DNA of 57,930 nucleotides from a bacterium. GTDB lineage: Bacteria > Actinomycetota > Acidimicrobiia > Spongiisociales > JAHEDJ01. Below the pieces are notes generated by a model. It did not search any database and was not told where the DNA came from. It saw only the letters and a list, made by a program, of their open reading frames with translations. This document shows positions 18,684 to 26,911 of this stretch, one piece after another. A program made the position numbers and the translations under genes. Location of the stretch: assembly GCA_024641325.1 (NCBI GenBank), contig JAHEDJ010000006.1:1-57930 (forward strand), in the 5' to 3' direction. Position 1 is the first letter of the stretch. Each line of letters begins with the position of its first letter.

Positions 18684-18733
18684 GTTTCTCAGCAATAGAG
18701 TCGTTCTCCACGCGCAACAACATTGCCGAGAAA
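18684..18733 (-). repeat. Hairpin repeat, copy C1
   Basis: Arms TTTCTCAGCAATA and ATTGCCGAGAAA. The core reads CCACGCGCAACAA on the plus strand, so the orientation is minus relative to copies B1/B2. It begins 7 nt after the NUDIX stop. Confidence 0.85.
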
Positions 18734-18743
18734 TGCCGAGCCG

Positions 18744-18793
18744 TTTTCTCAGCAATACTGTTGTTGTCCACGCGCAGCAGTATTGCTGAGAAA
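18744..18793 (-). repeat. Hairpin repeat, copy C2
   Basis: A near-perfect palindrome, TTTTCTCAGCAATACTG and CAGTATTGCTGAGAAA, with core TTGTTGTCCACGCG. It has the same orientation as C1, 10 nt away. The C1/C2 pair is bounded by CCTGG and CCAAGG. Confidence 0.85.
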
Positions 18794-18837
18794 CCAAGGG
18801 TCTTCCGGCAGCGGTCTGTTCGTGGTATTTCCATGAC

Positions 18838-19749
18838 ATGGATCGTGGATTTGGACGAACTGTTGACGACCTCATTGCCGCCCAGTACGGGGTCATATCG
18901 CGCCGGCAGCTCATCGACGCGGGTATCAGCTATGGGGTTATCGACCATCGGCTGCGGAGCGGAGCACTTGTGCATGTCGATAGAGGCGTGTACCGGGCGA
19001 GGGTGGCACCGCCGTCGGGTGAACAATCGTTGATGGCGGCCGTTCTGGGCATCGGAGGCGCTGCCGTCGTCTCTCACCAGTCTGCCGCTCATCTGTGGGG
19101 TCTTCTCGGCCGGCGTCCCGAGCAGCCTCATGTGACTACATCGACAGGGCGATGGCGACCCAAACCGTTCCACGTCCACCGTTCGATGGACCTTGCGGTC
19201 GAACACATCACGAGTGTCCGCGGGATCCCGACGACCACTCCTGCTCGGACCGTGGTGGACCTTGGCGCCTCTGCTCCTCGGCTGGCTGTGAGCGCCTTCA
19301 ACCAGGTCCTGAGAGATCGTCTAGTCACGCTGAGCGAATTCGAGATTTTGATTGGTGATATTGGGCGACAAGGCCGCGCCGGAGTCGGCGTGATCCGCAA
19401 ACTTGTCGAAGAAAGGGCCAAGTGGGTTGGTACAAACGAAAGTGCTCTCGAGGACGAGTTTCGCCGGATCATCGATCGGTCGCTGCTGCCAATACCGGTT
19501 GCTCAATATGAGATACGCGACGATCGGGGTATGTTCATCGGCCGAGCCGATTTCGCCTACCCGGAGCGGCGTCTCGTGATCGAGCTAGACGGATATCGCT
19601 TTCACAGTGATCCGGAGGCTTTCGCCCGCGATCGCAATCGTCAGAATCGGTTGCTTCTGGCCGGATATCGGATTCTTCGATACACGGCGAAGGATCTTCG
19701 GCAAAACCCTGATCGCGTTGTAGCCGATCTTGTTCGGTCCCTAACCTGA
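18838..19749 (+). CDS. AbiEi-like winged-helix / DUF559 endonuclease-fold fusion protein
   Basis: 303 aa. Residues ~1-50 resemble the N-terminal winged helix of AbiEi-family antitoxins (AQYGVISRRQLIDAGISYGV, then a VHVDRGVYRA wing). The middle (VVSHQSAAHLWGL, GIPTTTPARTVVDLG) is typical of the same family. The C-terminal ~100 residues match DUF559, a Vsr-like PD-(D/E)XK fold: RADFAYPERRLVIELDGYR followed by RQNRLLLAGYRILRYT, with the acidic D...E.D residues intact. No toxin gene is adjacent. It is bracketed by hairpin pairs C1/C2 and D1/D2. DNA-binding and nuclease roles are inferred from the fold; the biological role is unknown. Confidence 0.8.
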   Translation: MDRGFGRTVDDLIAAQYGVISRRQLIDAGISYGVIDHRLRSGALVHVDRGVYRARVAPPSGEQSLMAAVLGIGGAAVVSHQSAAHLWGLLGRRPEQPHVTTSTGRWRPKPFHVHRSMDLAVEHITSVRGIPTTTPARTVVDLGASAPRLAVSAFNQVLRDRLVTLSEFEILIGDIGRQGRAGVGVIRKLVEERAKWVGTNESALEDEFRRIIDRSLLPIPVAQYEIRDDRGMFIGRADFAYPERRLVIELDGYRFHSDPEAFARDRNRQNRLLLAGYRILRYTAKDLRQNPDRVVADLVRSLT

Positions 19750-19752
19750 GGA

Positions 19753-19800
19753 TTCTCGGCAATACTGTTGGTCTCCACGCGCAAGAACATTGCCGAGAAA
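19753..19800 (-). repeat. Hairpin repeat, copy D1
   Basis: Arms TTCTCGGCAATACTGTTG and CATTGCCGAGAAA, core GTCTCCACGCGCAAG. It starts 3 nt after the stop of the AbiEi/DUF559 gene, in the same orientation as C1/C2. Confidence 0.85.
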
Positions 19801-19811
19801 GTCCGACCGGC

Positions 19812-19859
19812 TTTCTCAGCAATACTGTTGTTGTCCACGCGCAATAGTATTGCTGAGAA
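19812..19859 (-). repeat. Hairpin repeat, copy D2
   Basis: Nearly identical to C2: TTTCTCAGCAATACTGTTG, core TTGTCCACGCGC, then ATAGTATTGCTGAGAA. It lies 11 nt after D1 and upstream of the promoter of the L25 gene. Confidence 0.85.
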
Positions 19860-19882
19860 TCTGCACCTTAGGGCTCCGCGCT

Positions 19883-19911
19883 TTGCCTACGGCGGCCGTC
19901 CCGGGCATAAT
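19883..19911 (+). promoter_or_regulatory. Putative promoter of the L25-pth operon
   Basis: TTGCCT (19883-19888) and CATAAT (19906-19911) with a 17-bp spacer, followed by a ~25-nt leader with AAGGAG 8 nt before the ATG. Confidence 0.6.
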
Positions 19912-19944
19912 GCGTCGTTCCCCTTTTTCCCAAGGAGTCACCTC

Positions 19945-20601
19945 ATGGAACTCACTCTGCGCGCCGAGACCGGTCGCCCCATGGGTAGCCGACCTGCGCG
20001 CCGGCTGCGTCGCGAGGGCCTCGTCCCGGCAACCGTCTACGGTCGTGAGGCCGAACCCGTGTCCGTCGCGGTTAACGCCCGCGAGCTTTATTCCGTGCTT
20101 CACACCGAGGCCGGCCTGAACGCGCTTATCACTCTTGATATCGAAGGCAGCGGCAGTCTGCTGACGATGGCCAAGGAAATTCAGCGGCACCCGTTCCGCT
20201 CCGAGTACTACCACGTCGATTTCCTGGCGATTTCTCTCACAGAGAAGGTCACCACCGATGTGACAGTTCATCTCGAGGGAGAACCCGTCGGGGTCCGCCT
20301 CAGCGGTGGCATCATCGAAACCCTCAGGAGCTCGGTCGCAATTGAAGCGTTGCCCCGGGGAATTCCGTCTGCCATCGTCGTTGACATCAGCGACCTCGAC
20401 ATAGGCGACATCGTCAAGATCTCCGACCTTCCCGTGTTGGAGGGTGTCGACTACCTCGACGATCCGGATGCGCCGGTCGTCACCGTTGCACTCCCGGCCG
20501 CGATCATCGCCGAAGAAGAAGAGGTAGAGGGCCTCGAAGAAGGTGAAGAGGGTGAAGAGGCTGCTGAGTCTGCTGAGGCCGAGGAGAGCAGCGACGAGTA
20601 G
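19945..20601 (+). CDS. rplY: 50S ribosomal protein L25/general stress protein Ctc
   Basis: 5S-rRNA-binding protein of the long TL5/CTC type, 218 aa. The N-terminal L25 domain shows SRPARRLRREGLVPATVYG and HPFRSEYYHVDFLAI. The beta domain (VTVHLEGEPVGVRLSGGIIE, VDISDLDIGDIVKISDL) is followed by an acidic tail of mostly Glu, Ala and Ser from about residue 190. SD AAGGAG fixes the ATG at 19945. The tail-coding DNA overlaps the start of pth. Confidence 0.93.
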   Translation: MELTLRAETGRPMGSRPARRLRREGLVPATVYGREAEPVSVAVNARELYSVLHTEAGLNALITLDIEGSGSLLTMAKEIQRHPFRSEYYHVDFLAISLTEKVTTDVTVHLEGEPVGVRLSGGIIETLRSSVAIEALPRGIPSAIVVDISDLDIGDIVKISDLPVLEGVDYLDDPDAPVVTVALPAAIIAEEEEVEGLEEGEEGEEAAESAEAEESSDE

Positions 20602-21196
20602 TCGCAGCTCGCAGACGCCGCCCCTGGTGGTTGTCGGGCTTCGCAATCCGGGTCGGAAGTACGAAGGCACCCGCCACAACGTCGGTGCCGAAGTCGTCGA
20701 TATTCTGTCGGAGCGGTGGACGGCACCTTTCAAGGGCGGTCCGGGGCGAGTCAGTGCTGAAATCGCCGTTCACCACCTCGAGCATCGGCGGCTGGTGCTG
20801 GTGAAGCCTTACGCCTACATGAATGAGTCGGGTCGCGCCGTCGTGTCCGCTTTGCAGTATTTCAAGGCGGGAATCGAGGATTTGCTGGTCATCCACGACG
20901 ATATCGATCTGCCGTTTGCGCGTCTCCGCCTGCATTCCGGTCGCGGGTCCGGCGGCCACAACGGCATCAAGTCCATCGTTGCCGCTACAGCTTCCCAAGA
21001 GTTCTGGCGACTCAAAGTCGGCGTCGGTCGTCCTCCCGGACAAATGGACCCCTCCGACTTCGTGCTCCGTCCGTTCGGTAAGTCGGAGCGGGAAGAGGTC
21101 GATTTTCTGGTGCGCGATGCCGCCGACGTCGTTGAGCGTTTCCCGACCGATCCGGACTCATCCGTCGAGATGGCATCACTGCGGCGCGTCGAATGA
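20543..21196 (+). CDS. pth: Peptidyl-tRNA hydrolase
   Basis: Recycles peptidyl-tRNA released from stalled ribosomes. The catalytic His is in GTRHNVGAE and the catalytic Asp in LLVIHDDIDLPFARLR; KPYAYMNESGRAV and GSGGHNGIKSI are conserved. The usual GLGNPG is GLRNPG here. The start is uncertain: GTG 20543 lies inside the rplY acidic-tail region, GTG 20552 is similar, and GTG 20627 would remove a basic 28-residue extension but leaves no SD. L25-pth adjacency is common in bacteria and fits coupling by overlap. Confidence 0.9.
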   Translation: MKRVKRLLSLLRPRRAATSSRSSQTPPLVVVGLRNPGRKYEGTRHNVGAEVVDILSERWTAPFKGGPGRVSAEIAVHHLEHRRLVLVKPYAYMNESGRAVVSALQYFKAGIEDLLVIHDDIDLPFARLRLHSGRGSGGHNGIKSIVAATASQEFWRLKVGVGRPPGQMDPSDFVLRPFGKSEREEVDFLVRDAADVVERFPTDPDSSVEMASLRRVE

Positions 21197-22371
21197 TCAG
21201 ACGCCCTACGAGAGCCCGATTGCTGCTCGCCGGAATCGTCTTGTTGGGGCTGTTCAACATCGCAGCTATCTGTTTCGGATCCGGGGCGTGGAAGATATTT
21301 ACCCACGCCGACGGCTTCATAATCATCGATTCAACCGGCGCTCTCTTCGGCACCACCGATGACGGCAGTAGTTGGGGGCCAACCCGGAGTCTTCCGCGTG
21401 AACGAACCAAGTTCAGTGATGAGGTCTGTCTCGGCTCCGGGGATTGCTATCGAATCAGAGCCGATCGACTCGGTATCGAAGTGGGCGGGGATGATTCCTG
21501 GACGACGAGTTGGGAGTATCCGCCCGGTCGCGTCGGTTATCTCGCCAGGCAGCTCCCGGGGCCGTGCGGCGATGGCCACGCCGACTTGGGCCTGGCCGGT
21601 ATGGCGCCGACATTTGAAGGCAGTCGTTGGCAGCTTGTCGTAGCCGCCGGGGCCGACGGCGTGATGGGCCTCGATCATGACGGTGAATGGGTTCGGGATC
21701 TATACACGCAGCCCGCCAGGGAGGATGCCGGCCTCGCCGACGTCTACCTCGTTCCGGAGTTGTTGACCACCGCCCTCGTTCTGGCAGGCATCGCGATTGT
21801 TTTCGGGTTCTATGATCGCTCCGAGGTCGCCAGAGCCACTTTGGGAGCTTTCGTTGGCTGGGCCGGTGCCGCCGGAGTGTGGATCTTCGCGCAGAACCTG
21901 GGGGTTCGTTCGGTATTCATATTGTTGCTGCTGGCGATGCTTCCGTTGGTGGGTTTGGGCATATGGTGCGCCGGCCGATACTGCGACATCGCCGAGATCA
22001 TGGTCGGCGGGTTCCTCGGAGTCGGTGTCGCGGTTGGAGGAGCAGCCGTGGAGATGTCGCACGGTGATTTCAGTTTCGGCATCGTGCTCACCGTCATAGG
22101 TCTCATCATTCTCGGTGCGGGCGGAGTGGCAGCGCGGGATCAGATCGGTAAATGGCCGTTGGCCCTGTTCGATTGGCTCGTCCTGGTTGCGGTCCTGGTA
22201 GTTGGCGCCGTGCTGGCTTTGGCGGTGTACCCGCTGTGGGTGTGGGGTTGGATCGGGCCGCGCGTGCTGGCAGATGGGCTGGTACTGGTAATCGCCCTCG
22301 TCACGGTTATGGCGGCGCGTCGTCTCTGGATCCGCCGTGGCAATCTGGAGAACGCCCAAGCGGCGTCGTGA
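21193..22371 (+). CDS. Multi-pass membrane protein of unknown function
   Basis: 392 aa, not recognised. It has an N-terminal hydrophobic helix (LLLAGIVLLGLFNIAAICF). A ~150-residue probable extracytoplasmic segment follows, with an Asp-box-like TDDGSSWGP and a CLGSGDC cysteine pair. The C-terminal half (from ~residue 180) has about six or seven transmembrane helices rich in Gly, Ala and Val. ATG 21193 overlaps the pth stop by 4 nt, so it is translated from the L25-pth transcript. The Asp box suggests a beta-propeller fragment or lectin-like loop, but there is only one. Confidence 0.7.
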   Translation: MIRRPTRARLLLAGIVLLGLFNIAAICFGSGAWKIFTHADGFIIIDSTGALFGTTDDGSSWGPTRSLPRERTKFSDEVCLGSGDCYRIRADRLGIEVGGDDSWTTSWEYPPGRVGYLARQLPGPCGDGHADLGLAGMAPTFEGSRWQLVVAAGADGVMGLDHDGEWVRDLYTQPAREDAGLADVYLVPELLTTALVLAGIAIVFGFYDRSEVARATLGAFVGWAGAAGVWIFAQNLGVRSVFILLLLAMLPLVGLGIWCAGRYCDIAEIMVGGFLGVGVAVGGAAVEMSHGDFSFGIVLTVIGLIILGAGGVAARDQIGKWPLALFDWLVLVAVLVVGAVLALAVYPLWVWGWIGPRVLADGLVLVIALVTVMAARRLWIRRGNLENAQAAS

Positions 22372-22386
22372 TCATGCCCGGCCCGA

Positions 22387-22392
22387 TAGCCT
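22387..22392 (+). promoter_or_regulatory. Putative -10 box of leaderless glpK promoter
   Basis: TAGCCT 6 nt before the glpK ATG, with no ribosome binding site between them. Confidence 0.4.
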
Positions 22393-22398
22393 GGGGCC

Positions 22399-23895
22399 AT
22401 GGCTGATTACGTAGGCGCTCTCGATTCCGGTACCACCAGCACACGGTTCATGGTGTTCGATCACCGCGGTAAGGTCGTGGCGATCGATCAGAAGGAACAC
22501 CGCCAGATCTTCCCGAAGCCGGGCTGGGTGGAACATGACCCTCTCGAAATCCGGGATCGGATGTTCGAGGTCATCACAGGAGCTCTGTCCAAAGCAGGCC
22601 TATCGGCAGACGATCTGGCCGCGGTCGGAATCACGAATCAGCGTGAGACGGCGGTCGTCTGGGACCCAAATACCGGCCTGCCGCTTCACAACGCCATCGT
22701 ATGGCAGGACACCCGAACAGCCGACCTCGTTGCCGAACTCGGCAGTGTTGAGGGACAAGACCGTTTTCGTTCCAAGACCGGGCTCCCCTTGGCGACTTAC
22801 TTCACCGGGCCGAAGATCTCCTGGATGCTCGACAACGTCGTAGATCTGCGAGAGCGGGCGGCTTCCGGCGATGCCATCTTCGGGACGGTCGACACCTGGG
22901 TGCTGTGGAATCTCACCGGTGGCGTGAACGGCGGCCGGCATGCTACGGACGTCACGAATGCCAGCCGGACGATGCTCATGGATCTCGATACCCTGCAGTG
23001 GGACGATGAATTGCTCGCCGTTATGCGGGTTCCCCGCTCGATGTTGCCGGCGATTCGACCGTCTGTGGGGTTGTTCGGCACGGCGGTCGGCTCTCTCGAT
23101 GGCGTCCCGGTCGCCGGGATTCTCGGCGATCAACAGGCGGCGCTGTTCGGTCAGACCTGCTTCGAACCCGGCGATGCGAAGAATACCTACGGCACAGGGT
23201 GTTTCATGCTGCTCAACACCGGCACAGTCCGGGTGCCGTCCGACAGCGGATTGCTGACCACGGTCGGGTATCAGATCGGTGACCAGTTGCCGGTTTATGC
23301 GCTCGAAGGGTCGATCGCCATCACGGGGGCGTTGGTGCAATGGCTGCGAGACAATCTGGGGATCATCGACAACTCTGAAGATGTCGAGGTGCTTGCCCGG
23401 AGCGTCGATGACAACGGCGGCGTTTACTTCGTTCCGGCCTTCAGTGGACTTTTCGCCCCGCATTGGAGGAGCGACGCCCGCGGCGTGATCTCCGGTCTCA
23501 CCCGTTTCGCGACCAAGGCCCATTTCGCACGGGCAGCTCTCGAAGCGACGGCCTTCCAGACTCGTGAAGTGCTCGATGCGATGTATGAGGACAGCGGCGT
23601 GAAGCTGACAACGCTCAAGGTCGATGGAGGCATGGTCGTCAACGATCTCCTGATGCAATTCCAGGCCGATATTCTGGACGTGCCCGTCGTACGTCCCGTG
23701 GTTGCCGAAACTACTGCGCTGGGTGCAGCGTACGCCGCCGGTCTGGCAGTCGGGTTCTGGGAGAGCACGGAGGAACTGAAGTCGAACTGGGGCGTCGGGC
23801 AGACGTGGCAGCCGGCAATGGCGAATGACCGCCGGCAGGAGCTCCTCACAGCCTGGCGAAAAGCAGTGCAGCGCACGCTCGATTGGGTCGATTGA
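22399..23895 (+). CDS. glpK: Glycerol kinase
   Basis: Phosphorylates glycerol to sn-glycerol-3-phosphate. 498 aa, FGGY family. [15 protein letters not shown] is the phosphate-1 loop; [23 protein letters not shown] and [10 protein letters not shown] are typical. [27 protein letters not shown] and [16 protein letters not shown] complete the ATP-binding half. No glpF or glpD is adjacent; pgsA, which uses glycerol-3-phosphate, follows 47 nt downstream, consistent with a phospholipid link. Confidence 0.96.
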   Translation: MADYVGALDSGTTSTRFMVFDHRGKVVAIDQKEHRQIFPKPGWVEHDPLEIRDRMFEVITGALSKAGLSADDLAAVGITNQRETAVVWDPNTGLPLHNAIVWQDTRTADLVAELGSVEGQDRFRSKTGLPLATYFTGPKISWMLDNVVDLRERAASGDAIFGTVDTWVLWNLTGGVNGGRHATDVTNASRTMLMDLDTLQWDDELLAVMRVPRSMLPAIRPSVGLFGTAVGSLDGVPVAGILGDQQAALFGQTCFEPGDAKNTYGTGCFMLLNTGTVRVPSDSGLLTTVGYQIGDQLPVYALEGSIAITGALVQWLRDNLGIIDNSEDVEVLARSVDDNGGVYFVPAFSGLFAPHWRSDARGVISGLTRFATKAHFARAALEATAFQTREVLDAMYEDSGVKLTTLKVDGGMVVNDLLMQFQADILDVPVVRPVVAETTALGAAYAAGLAVGFWESTEELKSNWGVGQTWQPAMANDRRQELLTAWRKAVQRTLDWVD

Positions 23896-23942
23896 CACGA
23901 TCAAGCCGATTGCGATCAGCTGGGTAGCGTCTCGAAGTAGCG

Positions 23943-24578
23943 GTGTCATCGCCTGAATCCGTCCCCGGTTCGACGGTGACTGATCACACAGAGCCCGGCG
24001 CGATACAATCGAATGAGTCGAAGAAGGAAGATCGTATCTCTCTGCCCGATCTGTTGGCGTTCGCCCGAATCGTGATGGTGCCGATCATCATGTGGCTGGC
24101 CACCTCGAGTCGCGAACATGCGCTCGGCGGTGCGGCCGTTCTCTTTGCCTTCGCGGCGGCCACAGATTTCTTCGATGGATACTTGGCCCGCCGTTGGGGT
24201 ATCACCACTGTGCTCGGGGCCTTCCTCGATTCGACTGCAGACAAACTGCTCGTCTCCGGAACCCTGATCGCGCTGGTCGCCATCGAACGGGCTTCCATCT
24301 GGCCGGTTCTGATCATCATCATGCGCGAGTTCACGGTGATGGCTTTGCGGGGAATAACCGCCATGGAGGGCCACATCGTCAAGCCTTCGATTTGGGGCAA
24401 GATCAAGGCAGGCGTTCAGTTCGGCGCCATCTTCTTCGCCATGCTCCGGTTCTCACAGTCGTGGGGTCCCTTGTACTTCGACGAGTGGCTCATGTGGCTG
24501 GCTGCCTTCGTCGCAGTGGCCTCCGGCTGGCAGTACGCCGCAGGTTTCTGGCACGTCGTCCGGAAGGTCGACGCGTAG
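23943..24578 (+). CDS. pgsA: CDP-diacylglycerol--glycerol-3-phosphate 3-phosphatidyltransferase
   Basis: Integral membrane enzyme making phosphatidylglycerophosphate. The CDP-alcohol phosphotransferase signature is intact, D-x2-D-G-x2-A-R-x8-G-x3-D-x3-D, seen as DFFDGYLARRWGITTVL followed by GAFLDSTADK. About five hydrophobic segments. 211 aa, with a ~30-residue polar N-terminal extension that may be untranslated if GTG 23976 is used instead of GTG 23943. Other family members (phosphatidylinositol phosphate synthases) are possible, but the MREFTVMALRG motif favours PgsA. Confidence 0.88.
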   Translation: MSSPESVPGSTVTDHTEPGAIQSNESKKEDRISLPDLLAFARIVMVPIIMWLATSSREHALGGAAVLFAFAAATDFFDGYLARRWGITTVLGAFLDSTADKLLVSGTLIALVAIERASIWPVLIIIMREFTVMALRGITAMEGHIVKPSIWGKIKAGVQFGAIFFAMLRFSQSWGPLYFDEWLMWLAAFVAVASGWQYAAGFWHVVRKVDA

Positions 24579-24580
24579 GC

Positions 24581-25552
24581 GTGACCGTCTTTGTCACCGG
24601 GGGCACCGGCACGGTGGGCCGGTCGCTGGTAACCCGGCTGATCGCGGAGGGAAACAGTGTGCGCGCCTTGGCTCGTTCTGCCGGTGCGGCCGCCGACCTT
24701 CGTGAACGGGGAGCCGAACCGGTTGAGGGAGACCTCTCAGACGTTCGGGCACTCGTCGCCGGGATGCGCCAGACAACGGCCGTGTTCCATGTCGCCGGTA
24801 TGAACGAGATGTGTCTGGCCGATCCAACTCCGATGTATCGAACGAACGTCGACGGGACGAGAAACACTCTGCGGGCCGCGAACGCTGCGGATGTTGAGCG
24901 TCTCATCTACACCTCTTCGGCGGTCGTTCTCGGTGAGCGAAAGGGTGAAATCGGGCACGAGAGGACCGAACATAGAGGTTTCGCGCTGTCCCATTACGAG
25001 CGTTCGAAAGCTCTTGCCGAAGAAGTAGCGTTTGCAGAAGCAGGCGCTGTTGAAGTAGTGGCCGTCAACCCGTCGTCGGTACAGGGTCCGGGGCGTGCCA
25101 CAGGGACCGGCAAACTCATTCTGGACGTAATCAACGGTGAACTGCCGGTGATGGTGCAGACCAACCTGAGCATCGTCGATATCGACGACTGCACCGAAGG
25201 ACATCTGCTCGCCTGGCGCAAAGGCATCGCGGGCGAACGGTATGTTGTGAGTGGTTTCTCGATGAGCACCAGGGATGCCGTGGATTTGCTGGCTCGGGTG
25301 ATCGGGCACGATCTGTCCGTCAGATTCATCCCGGCTTTCGCGGCCTCGGTGGGGGGTGGCGTCGCGGCAGTGTTTGCGAGACTGCGGGGAACCCGGCCTG
25401 CGGTCTGTGGCGAGATGGTGAAGGTGCTGTTGCACGGGCACACTTACGACGGTTCGAGGGCAACGAAGGAGTTGGGGCTCGAGTATCGGACGGCCGAGGA
25501 CACAATTCGCCGAACAGTGACTTGGTTCGAGTCGGAGGGCCTTCTCCGATGA
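24581..25552 (+). CDS. NAD-dependent epimerase/dehydratase (extended SDR)
   Basis: 323 aa, Rossmann fold. The nucleotide loop is VTGGTGTVGRSLV near the N-terminus, the active-site serine region is YTSSAVVLG, and the Tyr-x3-Lys pair is in HYERSKALAEE. Similar to dihydroflavonol-4-reductase-like and hopanoid-associated sugar epimerases; the substrate cannot be assigned. GTG 24581 lies 2 nt after the pgsA stop, so it is probably cotranscribed. Confidence 0.85.
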   Translation: MTVFVTGGTGTVGRSLVTRLIAEGNSVRALARSAGAAADLRERGAEPVEGDLSDVRALVAGMRQTTAVFHVAGMNEMCLADPTPMYRTNVDGTRNTLRAANAADVERLIYTSSAVVLGERKGEIGHERTEHRGFALSHYERSKALAEEVAFAEAGAVEVVAVNPSSVQGPGRATGTGKLILDVINGELPVMVQTNLSIVDIDDCTEGHLLAWRKGIAGERYVVSGFSMSTRDAVDLLARVIGHDLSVRFIPAFAASVGGGVAAVFARLRGTRPAVCGEMVKVLLHGHTYDGSRATKELGLEYRTAEDTIRRTVTWFESEGLLR

Positions 25553-25602
25553 TCTCTCGCCAACCTTGAACAGCCGGAAGCCTGGGAGCGTTCGGCCGCG
25601 AC

Positions 25603-25608
25603 TACGCT
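25603..25608 (+). promoter_or_regulatory. Putative -10 box of leaderless thioesterase promoter
   Basis: TACGCT 6 nt before the ATG at 25615, no SD. The same hexamer precedes mfd and the EamA gene. Confidence 0.4.
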
Positions 25609-25614
25609 CCGGCC

Positions 25615-26028
25615 ATGCCGCCGACCCCCGACGAGATCCATCAGTTCCTGGCCGACCAGTTTCCTGCTGCTGCGGGCGTCGAATGCATCGAGGTAGGGAA
25701 CCGGCACGCGATCGCGCGTTGGGCTCATGACTCATCGGGCCTGCGGCCGGGAAATCTGATCTCCGGGCCAGTTCAGTTCAGTCTCGCGGACACGGCGTTG
25801 TACTTCGCCGTGTTTGGTGCGATCGGTATTGAGCCGATGGCCGTCACCGTGGATCTGTCGATCAGGTTCCTCCGCCCGGCTTCTGGAGGAGATCTATTTG
25901 CCCGCGCAGAGCTTCTCCAAGTTGGCCGAACCAGGATCTACGGCGCTGTCGATCTGTGGGTCGACGGTCATGAGGATGCGCTGGTTGCCCATGCCACCGG
26001 CACCTACGCCCGGCCTCCGCAGAAATAG
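25615..26028 (+). CDS. PaaI-like hotdog-fold thioesterase
   Basis: 137 aa. The hotdog signature is visible in the helix region GNLISGPVQFSLADTALYFAVF and the strand AVTVDLSIRFLRPASGGDLFARAEL. The family hydrolyses acyl-CoA or hydroxyphenylacetyl-CoA thioesters; the substrate is unknown. Standalone gene, followed 30 nt later by the MerR regulator and its operator. Confidence 0.85.
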   Translation: MPPTPDEIHQFLADQFPAAAGVECIEVGNRHAIARWAHDSSGLRPGNLISGPVQFSLADTALYFAVFGAIGIEPMAVTVDLSIRFLRPASGGDLFARAELLQVGRTRIYGAVDLWVDGHEDALVAHATGTYARPPQK

Positions 26029-26029
26029 C

Positions 26030-26060
26030 TTGACTCTCACGTTACGTGAGGGTCTAAGGT
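26030..26060 (+). promoter_or_regulatory. MerR-type promoter with dyad operator
   Basis: TTGACT (26030-26035) and TAAGGT (26055-26060) are separated by 19 bp, the long spacing that MerR regulators correct by DNA distortion. The spacer holds the dyad CTCACGTTACGTGAG (26036-26050). A start site ~7 nt downstream would fall at GTG 26068. Confidence 0.75.
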
Positions 26061-26067
26061 GGCCGGC

Positions 26068-26835
26068 GTGACCTATACGGTGAGCGATGTGGCGAAGGTA
26101 ACCGGGATTACAGTTCGAACGCTGCACCACTACGACGAGATCGGCGTGCTGCATCCGTCCGCACGGAGCCGTGCCGGCTACCGGATCTACGACGATGCGG
26201 ACCTCGAGCGATTGCAGGAGATTCTGTTCTTCCGCGAACTTGGCTTCGGCCTCGGCGAGATTCGCCGATCAATCGCCGACCCCGGTCTCGACAGGCGGGA
26301 CATCCTGCTCAGGCAACGGTCGTTGATGGTCGACCAAGTGAGTCGATTCCGGCAACTGGTGAGGACGATCGATTCGGCGCTGGATGCAATCGACGAGGGA
26401 GAGACGATGAACAAGGAAGAGATGTTCGAGGTGTTCGGAGAATTCGATCCGTCCGAGCACCAAGAAGAAGCCAAGGACCGCTGGGGTGACACGGACCTCT
26501 ACAAAGAGTCGCAGCGCCGAACGAAGACCTACGGCAAGGATCAGTGGAAAGAGGCGGGCGCCGAGGGTCAGGCGATCGGCAAGAGATTCGCCGAGATGAT
26601 GGCGTCCCGGGTGGAGGCAACCGGCGAGTCTGCGATGGATCTCGCCGAGCAGCATCGCCGGCACATCTCCAAATGGTTCTATCCCTGCTCGTACGAGGTT
26701 CACGCAGGCCTCGGTGAGATGTACGTCGCGGACGCCCGCTTTACGAAATATTGGGACGATTTCCGACCCGGCCTGGCGCTGTTTGTCCGGGATGCGTTTC
26801 AGGCCAATGCGGGGCGCGCAAGAGAAGAGGAATAG
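26068..26835 (+). CDS. MerR family regulator with TipAS drug-binding domain
   Basis: About 255 aa. Residues 1-70 are a MerR winged helix (TVSDVAKVTGITVRTLHHYDEIG, GYRIYDDADLERL). A coiled-coil dimerisation helix follows to ~110. The C-terminal ~130 residues resemble TipAS, with KWFYPCSYEVHAGLGEMYVADARF containing the Cys that binds thiopeptides in TipA. GTG 26068 is chosen over GTG 26059 because the latter overlaps the -10 box. The promoter dyad suggests autoregulation. The inducer is unknown. Confidence 0.88.
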   Translation: MTYTVSDVAKVTGITVRTLHHYDEIGVLHPSARSRAGYRIYDDADLERLQEILFFRELGFGLGEIRRSIADPGLDRRDILLRQRSLMVDQVSRFRQLVRTIDSALDAIDEGETMNKEEMFEVFGEFDPSEHQEEAKDRWGDTDLYKESQRRTKTYGKDQWKEAGAEGQAIGKRFAEMMASRVEATGESAMDLAEQHRRHISKWFYPCSYEVHAGLGEMYVADARFTKYWDDFRPGLALFVRDAFQANAGRAREEE

Positions 26836-26844
26836 TCCCCAGAA

Positions 26845-26896
26845 TTTTCTCGGCAATACTCTGTACGGTTAATCGTATGTTGCATTGCCGAGAAAA
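26845..26896 (+). repeat. Hairpin repeat, copy E (core subtype 2)
   Basis: Arms TTTTCTCGGCAATACT and GCATTGCCGAGAAAA. The core TGTACGGTTAATCGTATG differs from the TGCGCGTGG core of the B, C and D copies but resembles copy A read on the minus strand. It starts 9 nt after the MerR stop and ends 15 nt before the next gene. Confidence 0.8.
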
Positions 26897-26911
26897 TGAG
26901 GGGAGCGGCGT

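Noticed and set aside
18838-19749. A complete AbiE toxin-antitoxin system
   Set aside because: There is no nucleotidyltransferase (AbiEii-like) gene next to it; only the antitoxin-like winged helix is present, fused to DUF559.
18684-19859. Hairpin pairs as a CRISPR array or IS ends
   Set aside because: There are only paired copies without regular spacers, and the enclosed gene has no transposase or Cas motifs.
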